Shown piece after piece: positions 16,281 through 25,315 of a stretch of DNA of 32,594 bases. The translations under genes were made by a program, and so were the position numbers. How positions within the stretch are numbered: the first letter of the stretch is position 1; every line of letters begins with the position of its first letter. The notes under the pieces are model-generated. The model searched no databases. It saw nothing but the letters and a program-made list of their open reading frames with translations, and was not told the DNA's origin. The stretch is from Deltaproteobacteria bacterium (GTDB lineage Bacteria > Desulfobacterota > Syntrophia > Syntrophales > UBA5619). Where the stretch lies: contig JAKAFS010000042.1 of the NCBI GenBank assembly GCA_021817825.1, positions 1 to 32,594 on the forward strand. Direction: 5' to 3'.

Positions 16281-19200
16281 TCATTTCACCCCCTTCTTGA
16301 CCACGTTCACCATAAAGGCCTTGCTCTCCGGGATCATGGTGTTGGCGTCGCCGGCGGTCGGGGTCAGCAGGTTCGCGGCGTCCCCGGTGGTGAAAATTTC
16401 GGGCTTCTTGTCATGGGGACCGTACTTGCGATCCGCGGTGGTGATCCAACCGAAATGCCAGGGGATCCCCACCTGATGGATAGTCGCGCCGTCGATCTCG
16501 AAGGGTTTGAAACGGGCGGTGACCACCGCCGTGGCCGAAAGCTCGCCGCGGGCGGATTTGACGATCACCTGGTCGCCGTTGGCAATGCCACGCTCCTTGG
16601 CCAGCTCCTTGCTCATCTCCACGAACATCCCCGGCTGCATCTCGACGAGCCAGGGGCACCAGCGGGTGAGCACGCCGGTCTGCCAGTGTTCGCTCACCCG
16701 GTAGGTGGAACAGACGAAGGGAAAGCGCGGATCGCAGCTGGCGATCAAATCGAGTTCCGAGCCGACGCCCTTTTTTTCGAAGCGACGAATGGCGGGATTG
16801 TGCTTCTGGGGAGACAGGAGGTTTTTCTCCACCGGACACTCCAGCGGTTCGTAGTGTTCGGGGAAAGGCCCGTCGGCGAGGCCCGGTCCGAAGAGGCTCC
16901 CCACGCCGTCGGGCTTCATGATGAAGGGGGGACGGCCGGAGCCGGGATTCCCCACGCCGTCGGGGACATCCCCGGTCCACTTCGTCCCGTCCCAGAGGAT
17001 GACCGGACGCTGGGGATCCCAGGGTTTTCCTGAGGGGTCCACGGAGGCGCCGTTATAGATGATTCGCCGGTTGACCGGCCAGGACCAAGCCCATTCGGGA
17101 TAGGTGCCGATGCCGGTGGGATCCTTTTGCCCGCGGCGGCCCGCGAGATTCGCGGCCCCGTAGGAGCCGCAGTAGACCCAGCAGCCCGACGAGGTCGTGC
17201 CGTCGTCCTGAAGCCAGGCAAAGGCGGGGACCGGATCACCCTTCTTGAACTCCCGGAATTCCCCCTTCTTCGTCGGGTCTTCGACCTTGGCATCTTCCAG
17301 GAAGAAGCCGTTGATCTCCCGGGCCACGGCCTGGGGATCGACGAAGCGGATCGTCCCGTCGGGCCGCTTGGGTCCGTAGTTCCAGGTCAGCTTCGTCAGC
17401 GCCTCCTTGAGGGGGCCGCCTTGCTTTTCGTAGAGGTCCCGAACCTTGTAGAAGAGCTCCGTCATGATCTCCCCGTCGGGAAGGGAATCGCCTAGGGGAT
17501 CGACGGCCTTGTAGCGCCACTGCATGAGCCGGCCGCTGTTGGTGATGCTTCCCTCCTTCTCCACCGAGGAGGCACAGGGAAGCATGAAGACCTCGGTCTT
17601 GATCTTCTTCGGATCCATGCCGGGACCGCGCCAGAAGGAGCCGGTTTCGTTGTCGAAGAGGTTAACGTTCACCAGCCAGTCGAGTTTTCCCAAGGCCTGG
17701 CGGACCTTGCCGGAGTGGGCGCCGCTACAGGCCGGGTTCATTCCCCAGGCGAAAAGGCCGCTGAACCGCCCCTTGAACATCTCGTCGAAGAGGACCAGCC
17801 ACGAGTAGTTGGCGCCGTCGTCCCCCTTGGGCAGGTAGCCGTAGGCCTCCTCCAGCGTGGCGTTCATCCCGTAGACCGACCGCAGATAGCTGACCGAGTA
17901 CTTCGGGAGGTTCTTCATCCAGTTGAGGCTATGGGGTTCTTTGGTCTTGGTCGTGTATTTTTCGTTGTAGGCCGCAAGCGTGGAAAGCGACGCCGTCGGG
18001 GTGGCGATGTACCCCGGCAGGATGTGGTAGAGGAGGCCATGGTCGGTGGACCCCTGGACGTTGGACTCGCCGCGGAGGGCCTGGACGCCGCCGCCGGCGA
18101 CCCCCATGTTCCCCAAGAGGAGTTGGATGATGCTCATCGCCCGGATGTTCTGGACGCCGACGGTGTGCTGGGTCCACCCCATGGCATAGAGGATGTTCCC
18201 GGCCTTCTCGGGTTTGGCCGTCGCGGCGTAGAGTTTGTAAACTTCCAGCAGCTTGGCCTTGGGGGTCCCCGTGATCCGCGAGACGATGTCCGGCGTATAG
18301 CGGGCGTACTGCCGTTTCAGAAGCTGGTAGACGCAGTGGGGGTCCTTGAGGGAGGCATCCTTCCTGATCACGCCGGCGGCGTCGGTCTGATAAGCCCAGG
18401 TCGCCTTGTCGTACTTGCCGTCCGAAAGGCCCGAAAAGACCCCCCGGTTGTCGCCCGGCAGCTTGAAGGCCGGGTTGACCAGAAAGGCGGCGTTCGTATA
18501 GGCAAGGACATACTCCTTCTGGATCAGGTTGTTCTCCAGGAGGTACTTGATCATGCCGCCCAGAAAGGCGATGTCCGTCCCCGACCGCAACGGGGCGTAG
18601 AGGTCGGCCTTTGCCGCCGACTGGGTGAACCGGGGATCGACGCAGATGAGCTTCGCCCCCTTCTCCATCGCCCTGGTGATCCACTTGAAGGAGATGGGGT
18701 GGTTCGCGGCCGGGTTGCTGCCCATGATGAGGATGACATCGGAGTTCTGAAAATCGTTCCAGTGGTTGGTCATGGCGCCGCGTCCAAACGACTCTGCCAG
18801 AGCCGCTACGGTTGCGCTGTGTCAGATCCGGGCCTGGTGTTCGATGTACACCAGACCCAACCCCCGGAGGAACTTTTGGTAGAGGAAGCACTCCTCGTTG
18901 TCCATGGCCGCCGAACCGACGGAGGCGATTCCTTCCGTCCGATTGACCGTCTCGCCTTTGCCGTTTTTGGCCCTAAAGCTCTCATCACGGCTCTTTTTGA
19001 CGTTTTCGGCGATCTTTTCGAGGGCCCACTCCCAGGAAACCTCTTTCCAGTCGGTCGCAAAGGGGGCCCGGTAGAGGGGTTTGCCCAGGCGGTTCGCGTT
19101 TACCGCCATCTGGACGATCGAGCCGCCTTTGGTGCAGAGGGAACCGCGGTTGATGGGACTGTCCGGGTCGCCCTCGGTGTTGACAACCTTGCCGTTGCGG

Positions 19201-19379
19201 GTGGAGACGATGATGCTGCATCCCACGGAACAGTAAGGGCAGATGGTCGTCGTTTCCCTGGCGTACTGGACCTTCAGCGGCTGCGCGTAGGCCGAGACGG
19301 GCTTGAGGCTGATGCCGATGCCGCTCGCTGCCAGCGCCGCGCCGGAGATCCTCAGAAAACCTCTTCTGCTGACATCCAT
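16281..19379 (-). CDS. fdnG: Formate dehydrogenase catalytic subunit, selenoprotein
   Basis: Read as one 1032-residue gene from ATG 19379 (AAGGAG upstream) through an in-frame TGA at 18824-18822 that is selenocysteine 186. The surrounding residues, EHQARI-U-HSATVAALAESFGRGAMTNHW, align with E. coli FdnG at its Sec. A twin-arginine signal (SRRGFLRISGAAL) sends it to the periplasm. The [4Fe-4S] site is CPYCSVGC followed by a fourth Cys in SLCTKG. A molybdopterin (Mo or W) oxidoreductase domain and a C-terminal MopB-binding domain (GDQVIVKSARGELSATAVV) follow. It oxidises formate to CO2, with electrons going through FdnH and FdnI to quinone. A stop mutation is unlikely because sequence similarity continues without shift for 846 residues. 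Function requires selAB/selC elsewhere in the genome. Confidence 0.95.
18788..18824 (-). promoter_or_regulatory. Selenocysteine codon and candidate SECIS hairpin
   Basis: UGA at 18824-18822. Starting 15 nt after it, GCGGCTCT (18806-18799) can pair with AGAGTCGT (18795-18788) over 8 bp including two G.U pairs, with a GGC loop. Position and size fit a bacterial SECIS; the GGCUCU segment lies where E. coli fdhF has its GGUCU loop, though the pairing differs. Confidence 0.65.
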
Positions 19380-19494
19380 TCTAAATGTGCTCCTTTCTCA
19401 AGGGTAAGATCGAGGCGACACTGTACACTTCTTCTTCGGCCTGGAGAGCGAAACCGGGTCCGGCCAGACCCACTTCCACCAACGTGAAATGTTT

Positions 19495-19560
19495 TTACTG
19501 AAAAAGTGTAATGGAACTTGATACGTAATGCGGGGACATGCAATCCTCCCAAATTGCATG
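19495..19560 (-). promoter_or_regulatory. Palindrome and short leader frame in the fdn leader
   Basis: CATGCAAT (19537-19544) and ATTGCATG (19553-19560) form a perfect 8-bp inverted repeat with an 8-base spacer. In the fdn mRNA the loop carries GGGAGG and the 3' arm carries an ATG that opens a 13-codon frame (MSPHYVSSITLFQ). It may be an operator, or a hairpin controlling a leader peptide. Confidence 0.4.
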
Positions 19561-19611
19561 ACGAGTGTCGGGAAAGACGGTTAGCACTCTTTTTTGAGCA
19601 AAAGCGGGTGT

Positions 19612-19640
19612 GCTATATATTTTTCCTCAGAGGCTGTCAA
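19612..19640 (-). promoter_or_regulatory. Probable promoter of fdnGHI
   Basis: On the minus strand TTGACA (19640-19635), 17 bp, then TATAGC (19617-19612). The leader to the fdnG ATG would be about 225 nt and would contain the 19537-19560 palindrome. Confidence 0.6.
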
Positions 19641-19801
19641 CCATTTTCACCTTCCACTTCCGCATGTTATGTCATTTAAGGCATATTGCGACCCCATGGA
19701 TTGAGCGGGCAAGCGACAGAACGACCCGGATCGGTTTTCGTCATTTTTCCGAGACGCCCTGTTGAGCGGGAAAGTTTTTCACCATTTTTTTTATTTTTTA
19801 C

Positions 19802-19828
19802 TCAAGTTTTCTCAAGATCTGCCGATAA
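19802..19828 (+). promoter_or_regulatory. Sigma-28 (FliA) promoter
   Basis: TCAAGTTT (19802-19809), an 11-bp spacer, then GCCGATAA (19821-19828). The consensus is TAAAGTTT-N11-GCCGATAA, so 15 of 16 bases match. It is placed about 45 bases upstream of the flagellar rod-type gene, which agrees with its function. Confidence 0.88.
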
Positions 19829-19873
19829 TGGTTCAAATATCCGTTTTACATCGTTCGGCGCAGGAGGTGAATC

Positions 19874-20224
19874 ATGTCCAATATCATGAAGATAGCGCTT
19901 TCAGGCCTCAGGGCTTTTGACAAGAAGTTGGAGGTGACGGCCAACAATACCGCCAACGTGAATACCGATGGCTTTAAAAAAAGCCGTGCCACGCTGGCCG
20001 AAACCTATCCGGAGGGGGTTAAGGTGACGATCAGCGGAGTGGACACGCCGGGCACCCCCCTGCCCGCCGAGGAGACAGGCGGAAAGCCGCTTGAATCAGC
20101 GAATGTGAACCTCGAAGAGGAGATGGTCGATCTCATCCTGACCCGGCACTTCTTTGATGCCAATGCGAAAATCATCAAGGTCGAAGACGAGATGACGGGC
20201 GAACTCATCAACATCAAAGCCTGA
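19874..20224 (+). CDS. Orphan flagellar basal-body rod-type protein
   Basis: 116 residues. The N-terminus (IALSGLRAFDKKLEVTANNTANVNTDGFKKSRATL) is the conserved flagellar rod/hook signature also found in FlgB, FlgC, FlgF and FlgG. The C-terminus (NVNLEEEMVDLILTRHFFDANAKIIK) is the matching C-terminal helix motif, closest in layout to FlgC. It is shorter than FlgC (about 135) and is not in a flagellar gene cluster. The two ends are joined by a short loop with GVDTPGTPLPAEETGG. The two helical ends would form the coiled-coil D0 domain. ATG at 19874 has AGGAGGTG. The sigma-28 promoter makes it a late flagellar gene, unusual for a rod protein. Its role may be accessory rod, cap or export-related. 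Confidence 0.88.
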   Translation: MSNIMKIALSGLRAFDKKLEVTANNTANVNTDGFKKSRATLAETYPEGVKVTISGVDTPGTPLPAEETGGKPLESANVNLEEEMVDLILTRHFFDANAKIIKVEDEMTGELINIKA

Positions 20225-20458
20225 CGCTTAAACCGCACCGGCCGCAAAAAAAAACGCGCTCATTCGGATGAATCAAATGCCGGGTGGGAGGTCTGCCGGC
20301 TCGTGCCCGGAGAAAATAGAACCAGGTCCTGAATTTCACCTCCTTCGAAATAACTCCGCAGAGTGCACTGCACCTCTCCTTGAGCGCCTTTGAATCATCA
20401 TTATAGCGATCTTGCCCGGTAGCGGCCCAAGGGGACCCGCCGGTTTAAGGAATAATTC

Positions 20459-22681
20459 ATGATCATTGAAAACATCGTTCCCCAATCGGCTGGCTCTTTG
20501 TCGGTCGCGGTCTTGGCTCTGCTGATGGTCGTCATCCAGAGCGGCTTCTTTTTCCGCAACACCCAATTCGCCTGGTACGGATGGGGCGCGGCCATCTCTT
20601 TTTCCAGTCTGCTTTACGCGATCGGCATTTTTCTTGAGTACAACACGCCTGCGGGCTCGCTGAACCGGTTCGCAGGCTTGCTCGAATTGACGGCCGTTAT
20701 CTGCCTGATTCACTGCTTCTACGGCTTTACATTCTCCTGCCTGGGAATGGAGAGCAGGCATTATCACCTGCTGGCAGGGACCTTCCACAGCTGGGTTCTG
20801 ATCCTTTTGTGGTCCGGCAACGATATCGTCGCCGACCGCTTTGTCGCCCGTCATTTTCTGGGATTGGCCAAGCCCTATATCGAACCGGATCTGGGACCGC
20901 TGGGGTTCCTGTTCGTCCTTTACGCCGCGCTGGCCGCCATCGGCGCGGTGTTCCTCTGGTTCAGACACGAAGGCGCCGCTTCCCGGCACAGAGCGCCTCA
21001 TCTGGCCGGAATAGCCTTCTGGATCCTGCTGGGCATTCATGACGGCCTGGCCGCCCTGGGGATGCCGACGGTTCAATATGTCATGGAATACGGTTTTTTC
21101 GGATATTCCCTTACCGTTCTCTGGATCATCTTCAACAACTATGTCGATCTGTCGGCGGAAGACAAATACCGGGTCATCACGGAATTTGCCAATGACGGCA
21201 TCCTGGTGATTCAAGACAATAAAGCGGTCTTCGCCAATCGCGCCTGCACCGCCCTGCTCGGTCGCTCGGTCATCGGCAGACCGGTAGGGGAGTTCCTCAA
21301 TGCCCTCGCACCCGCAGAGAGACCGAAACTCACCCATTATTGCACGAGGCTCACGGACTCGCCCGCCGTGGCGGAATCCTTGACGGTACGGGTCGGCGAA
21401 ACGGATCGCGCCGAGCGGGTCGTTGAAATCCGGGCCAGCATCATCCGTTATCGGCACAAACCGGCCGTTCTGGCCATCATGCGCGATATATCGGAACGGA
21501 TCCGCGAGGAGGAGGCCCTGCGGGAAAGCGAAGCGAAGCTGACCAGACTGAAAAAAATGGAATCCCTCGGGCTGCTGGCCGGCGGCGTCGCCCATGATCT
21601 GAACAACGTCCTTTCCGGAATTGTCAGCTATCCGCAGCTGATTCTCCTGAACCTGCCCGAAGACAGCAAACTGCGCAAACCGGTGGAAACCATCCAGAGA
21701 TCCGGACAGCGGGCCGCGGACATCGTTCAGGATTTGCTCACCGTCGCCAGAGGCGTGGCCATCCCGAAAGAACCGCTGAATCTGAACGAACTCGTCAGCG
21801 AGTATTTGAAATCCCCGGAATACAGAAAGCTCTTGCAGTATCATCCGGCCGTCTCCGTCAGGGTCGAATTGGAACCCCGGTTGGCCAATATCAGGGGATC
21901 TGCCGCCCATATCCAAAAGGTCGTGATGAACCTCGTTTCCAATGCCTCCGAGGCGATCGACGGCGCCGGCACGGTGGTCCTCTCGACGCTGAATCGTTAT
22001 GTCGACCGACCGCTGAAGGGGTATGAAGAGGTCAATGTCGGTGAATACGTCGTTCTGTCGGTCGCCGACAGCGGGCCGGGCATCTCGGCGGAGGATCTGC
22101 AACGGATTTTCGAGCCCTTTTACACAAAGAAAGTCATGGGCAGAAGCGGCACCGGTTTGGGACTGACGGTGGTCTGGAATGTGATCCAGGACCACGACGG
22201 CTATATCGATGTCCTCACCGACAAGGACGGTTCACGATTTGAACTCTACTTTCCCGTTACCGGAGACTCCGTCAAAAGCGAGAACGCCCCCGTTCCGCTT
22301 GAGGATTTATACGGCCGGGGAGAGACGGTCTTAGTCATTGACGATCTGAAAAACCAGCGGGAAATCACCTGCCAGATGCTGGAGGCGTTGCAGTATCAGG
22401 CCAGGGCCGTTTCCGGAGGCGAAGAGGCGATCCAGTACCTCCGGGAGCACCGCGTGGATGTGCTGATCCTCGACATGATCATGGACCCGGGCATCAACGG
22501 CCGGGAAACCTACCGGCGGATCAAACAGCTTCATCCCCGGCAGAAAGCCATTATCGTCAGCGGCTTTGCCGAAACGGAACAGGTGAAGGAAACCCTGAAA
22601 TCGGGCGCCGGCCGATATTTAAAAAAGCCGTTCGTCCTGGAAGAACTGGGTTTGGCGCTGAAGGAAGAATTGCGGCGGTGA
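20459..22681 (+). CDS. Hybrid histidine kinase: 7-TM, PAS, kinase, receiver
   Basis: 740 residues. Seven predicted membrane helices (about 11-226) resemble the 7-TM N-terminal sensor modules of kinases. A PAS domain (about 235-345, NDGILVIQDNKAVFANRACTALLG) follows. The kinase has His379 in GGVAHDLNNVLSG, an NtrB/HPK4-type H box, and NLVSNASEAI, DSGPGIS and GTGLGLTVVW for ATP binding. A C-terminal receiver (622-735) has IDD (627-629), Asp672 in LILDMIMDPGINGRE, and KKPF. ATG 20459 follows TAAGGAAT. It has no regulator neighbour; the gene converges with the HD-GYP gene. Kinases of this build often have the receiver modulating their own activity. The signal is unknown, but a membrane-embedded or redox/lipid cue is possible. 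Confidence 0.87.
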   Translation: MIIENIVPQSAGSLSVAVLALLMVVIQSGFFFRNTQFAWYGWGAAISFSSLLYAIGIFLEYNTPAGSLNRFAGLLELTAVICLIHCFYGFTFSCLGMESRHYHLLAGTFHSWVLILLWSGNDIVADRFVARHFLGLAKPYIEPDLGPLGFLFVLYAALAAIGAVFLWFRHEGAASRHRAPHLAGIAFWILLGIHDGLAALGMPTVQYVMEYGFFGYSLTVLWIIFNNYVDLSAEDKYRVITEFANDGILVIQDNKAVFANRACTALLGRSVIGRPVGEFLNALAPAERPKLTHYCTRLTDSPAVAESLTVRVGETDRAERVVEIRASIIRYRHKPAVLAIMRDISERIREEEALRESEAKLTRLKKMESLGLLAGGVAHDLNNVLSGIVSYPQLILLNLPEDSKLRKPVETIQRSGQRAADIVQDLLTVARGVAIPKEPLNLNELVSEYLKSPEYRKLLQYHPAVSVRVELEPRLANIRGSAAHIQKVVMNLVSNASEAIDGAGTVVLSTLNRYVDRPLKGYEEVNVGEYVVLSVADSGPGISAEDLQRIFEPFYTKKVMGRSGTGLGLTVVWNVIQDHDGYIDVLTDKDGSRFELYFPVTGDSVKSENAPVPLEDLYGRGETVLVIDDLKNQREITCQMLEALQYQARAVSGGEEAIQYLREHRVDVLILDMIMDPGINGRETYRRIKQLHPRQKAIIVSGFAETEQVKETLKSGAGRYLKKPFVLEELGLALKEELRR

Positions 22682-22723
22682 GCCTTCCGCAGGCGCGTTG
22701 AAGGCCCTGCCGGCCATTTGACG

Positions 22724-23794
22724 TTACTGATCCAGCTTCACATTGCCGAGAAAGAGGATGAATTTGCGGAGCAACTCCTCATCGAAGCACCGCTTCATGC
22801 CCTGATCGCGATCATCCTGTTCGGGATCCTCTTGCCCGCCGTTGCCGACCGGTTTCCCGCACATGATCTTCACCGTTTCCCGCGGCGAGACGGACGCTTT
22901 GTAAGGCCGCCGGGACGTCATGGCATCGAAGGTATCGATGATCCGCAACACGCGGGCCAGAACATGAATATTCATCCCTGCCAGACCCATGGGATAGCCG
23001 CCGCCGTTAAAATCCTCATGATGCTGTAGAATCCCTTTCTTGACGAACATGGGCAGGTCCGTATCGAGGAGGGCGGACAAACCGTTGAGGGGGTGCCGTT
23101 TCATGACCTCCCACTCGACCTCCGTGAGGGAACCCTCCTTGCGGAGAATCTCAACGGGAACAAAGGTCTTGCCGATGTCATGGAGGATGGCGCCGACACC
23201 GCACTGCCTCACGACCTCCTTTTTCTTTTCCTCCTTGAGGTTTTGATAACCCGGCTGAATCAGTTCCAGGATCTCCGGACAGTTTCTGAGAAAGGACACG
23301 GTAAACCAGAGCACCTTCGTGGCATGCTCGTAGGTCTGATAGTCATGGCCGATCATCTTGGCCAGGGCCTGAAGCGATTTGGATTCGGAAATGAAGATCA
23401 GGGAGTTCTTGACCATCCGCTGCGTTCGCGCCATGACTTCGGCGCTCATGGTGCCCAGTCCCAGGGAGGATTCGAAGGCGTTCTTGACGACATTGGCGGA
23501 CACGCTGCTGAAGATCGTCGCCTTCTGGTCGCCGGAAGCCCATTGGTTCTCCAGAATACTGCCCAGGCTCTCCTCAATATACTGCTCGTATTTGATCTGA
23601 TCCTTCAGGTCGACAAAAACTTCCTTGAGACCGCCCTCGGCGAGTTTGGCGAGCTGATCGGAACTGACCTTGTTGCCCTCCCGCGCCCAGAGCACATACC
23701 TTCCCGAGGAACGGATGTAGATTCTGAAATCCGGCAGGGCCTCCGGGACAATCGCCCCCGGCGAGATGGCCAAGTATCTTTCTTCGTCACTCAT
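22724..23794 (-). CDS. HD-GYP domain c-di-GMP phosphodiesterase
   Basis: 356 residues. The N-terminal 110 residues are a family-specific segment (FRIYIRSSGRYVLWAREG, possibly PilZ-like or DUF3391-like). Residues about 140-355 are the HD-GYP domain: His157 (YEHATKV), the HD pair at 205-206 (ILHDIGKTFVP), HHEDFNGGGYP (258-268) and RIIDTFDAMTSRRPYK. All metal ligands appear present, so c-di-GMP hydrolysis to pGpG or GMP is expected. ATG at 23794 is preceded by a weak AGGGAAC site. It faces the 740-residue kinase across 42 bases; neither shares an operon with a diguanylate cyclase. Together with the PilZ protein it points to c-di-GMP signalling in this organism. Confidence 0.9.
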   Translation of the reverse strand: MSDEERYLAISPGAIVPEALPDFRIYIRSSGRYVLWAREGNKVSSDQLAKLAEGGLKEVFVDLKDQIKYEQYIEESLGSILENQWASGDQKATIFSSVSANVVKNAFESSLGLGTMSAEVMARTQRMVKNSLIFISESKSLQALAKMIGHDYQTYEHATKVLWFTVSFLRNCPEILELIQPGYQNLKEEKKKEVVRQCGVGAILHDIGKTFVPVEILRKEGSLTEVEWEVMKRHPLNGLSALLDTDLPMFVKKGILQHHEDFNGGGYPMGLAGMNIHVLARVLRIIDTFDAMTSRRPYKASVSPRETVKIMCGKPVGNGGQEDPEQDDRDQGMKRCFDEELLRKFILFLGNVKLDQ

Positions 23795-23983
23795 GGGTTC
23801 CCTGCTCCACTGTAGACGGTTCTCCCTTTGTCGAAAGGCAGCCCGTTGATTGCTCTTTTGCCCCTACCGGCACAGGCGATCGGACCGCTTCGGAGAATTT
23901 TCACCCTCCCGTCCGCCTGCTCGGGCTTCGAAAAACTGCCCCATCTTACCTGCAATATACTGAACCAACAATATTTTATTTAT

Positions 23984-24451
23984 TCATCCCTCAGTTTTCG
24001 GCCTTCTCCGGAGCCGCCGGCCCTTTTTCAGGCAAGTGCTGCAGATCCCTTCCAACCGCACCTCCACGGCCCGGATCTCGCCGGCAAAGGAACGGCGGAT
24101 CTCGCCGACGTCCACCGTCAGGCTCCCGGGCTGTAGGCATTGCAGGGCGTCGCAGCTTCCGCAATGGAAATGGGGGTGCGCCGGATGGTTCGCGTTCGGC
24201 GCGATGCCGTAGACCAGGCTCCGGCCGCCGCCGCTCAACCGCTCGATCAGCCCCTTTTCCACAAGCCGATCGAGGATGCGATACACGGTGACCCGGTTGA
24301 TCGCCGCGGTCCGGCGGACCGTCGCAAAAATCTCCTGCGCCCGGATCGGCGCCGGGTTGTTCCCGACCACCTCCAGCACCCGCACCCGGTTGGGGGTGGG
24401 GTCCAGGCCGCCGGTTTCGAGCAGTTCAGGATAATTGCAGCGCAGGCACAT
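23984..24451 (-). CDS. zur: Fur-family metal repressor, probably Zur
   Basis: 155 residues from ATG 24451 (GAGG upstream). The winged-helix region includes INRVTVYRILDRLVEKGLIERL (51-72), typical of Fur proteins. Metal sites are the His cluster HPAHPHFH (89-96), CGSC (97-100) and CSTC (137-140), the two CxxC pairs of the structural zinc site. An extra CxxC lies at residues 2-5 (MCLRC). It is the last gene of the znuA-znuC-znuB operon, with its start 11 bases after the znuB stop, which argues for zinc sensing rather than iron. A basic tail (KKGRRLRRRPK) ends the protein. An Mn- or Fe-sensing role is less likely but not excluded. Confidence 0.85.
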   Translation of the reverse strand: MCLRCNYPELLETGGLDPTPNRVRVLEVVGNNPAPIRAQEIFATVRRTAAINRVTVYRILDRLVEKGLIERLSGGGRSLVYGIAPNANHPAHPHFHCGSCDALQCLQPGSLTVDVGEIRRSFAGEIRAVEVRLEGICSTCLKKGRRLRRRPKTEG

Positions 24452-24462
24452 CGTTGTTTCCT

Positions 24463-25314
24463 CTATGCCGCCGGGCGGACCTTTCCGGCGGACGGATCTT
24501 TTTTCGCAGGCAAGGGCTTCAGACGCTGCCACAGCTCTGCCAAAAAGAAACCGGCCGCGGCCACCAGGATAATCGTCGCCCCCGAGGTCAGGTCCAGCAG
24601 ATAGGAAAGCCAGAGTCCCGTGACGGTGAATAGACCGCTTAAGAGCGCCGAGAGCGCCATCATCGCCCGGAGCGAACCGGTGAACCTTTCGGCAATGAAG
24701 GGCGGGATGGTCAAAAGGGCGATCACCAGGATCAGTCCCACCACCCGGATGATCATCACGACGGTGAGGGCCACCATCGCCAGCAACAGAAAGTGGAGGA
24801 AGGTGACCGGCACGTTTCTTAACCTGGCAAACTCATCGTCGTAGGACATGGCGAGAAAATCGTTGTAATACCAGCCGACGACGAGAAGCACGAGACTCCC
24901 GGCCACCGCCATCTGCCACAAATCCGCGGCCGGCACCGCCAGGATGCTCCCGAAAAGGTAGCTCATCAGATCGACGTTGTAGCCCGGCGTGAGATCCAAA
25001 AGGATCACCCCCGCCGCCATCCCCACTGCCCAGATCACCCCCACCGCGGCATCGGCCCGGTGGCGGGCCTTGAGCGTTACCGAGGCCATGACGCCCGCCG
25101 AGAGCAGCGCGACGCCCGTCGTCCCGACGGCGTAGGGCCAGCCCATGAAGAAGGCCAGGCCGATCCCCCCGTAGGCCGCGTGGGCGATGCCGCCGGCCAG
25201 AAAGACGATCCGGTTCACCACCACCAGGGTCCCGATCACCCCGCAGACGATACTCACCAGCACCCCGGCGATCAGGGCGTTGCGGACAAACTCCAACTGC
25301 AGCGCTTCGGCCAT
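24463..25314 (-). CDS. znuB: Zinc ABC transporter permease
   Basis: The 283-residue, highly hydrophobic protein has about eight membrane helices, matching the ABC-3 permease family (ZnuB/TroC): GGIAHAAYGGIGLAFF near the N-terminus, then YLFGSILAVP and VGLILVIALLTIPP. ATG at 25314 lies one base after the znuC stop, so translation is coupled. A longer upstream extension of the frame overlaps znuC and is not used. It moves zinc delivered by ZnuA using ATP hydrolysis by ZnuC. Family members also move Mn or Fe; zinc is chosen from the linked Zur. Confidence 0.88.
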   Translation of the reverse strand: MAEALQLEFVRNALIAGVLVSIVCGVIGTLVVVNRIVFLAGGIAHAAYGGIGLAFFMGWPYAVGTTGVALLSAGVMASVTLKARHRADAAVGVIWAVGMAAGVILLDLTPGYNVDLMSYLFGSILAVPAADLWQMAVAGSLVLLVVGWYYNDFLAMSYDDEFARLRNVPVTFLHFLLLAMVALTVVMIIRVVGLILVIALLTIPPFIAERFTGSLRAMMALSALLSGLFTVTGLWLSYLLDLTSGATIILVAAAGFFLAELWQRLKPLPAKKDPSAGKVRPAA

Positions 25315-25315
25315 C

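Noticed and set aside
18774-18824. fdnG as a pseudogene split by a stop codon
   Set aside because: The stop is TGA at the exact place of selenocysteine in FdnG-type enzymes, and similarity continues in the same frame.
17715-19487. A 590-codon plus-strand frame opposite fdnG
   Set aside because: Antisense shadow of a confident gene; no family resemblance or ribosome site.
19581-19607. A CIRCE heat-shock operator (TTAGCACTC-N9-GAGTGCTAA)
   Set aside because: Only the left half TTAGCACTC is present; the right half does not match.
20336-22195. A 619-codon minus-strand frame opposite the 7-TM kinase
   Set aside because: Antisense shadow; the kinase has all its motifs in the other strand.
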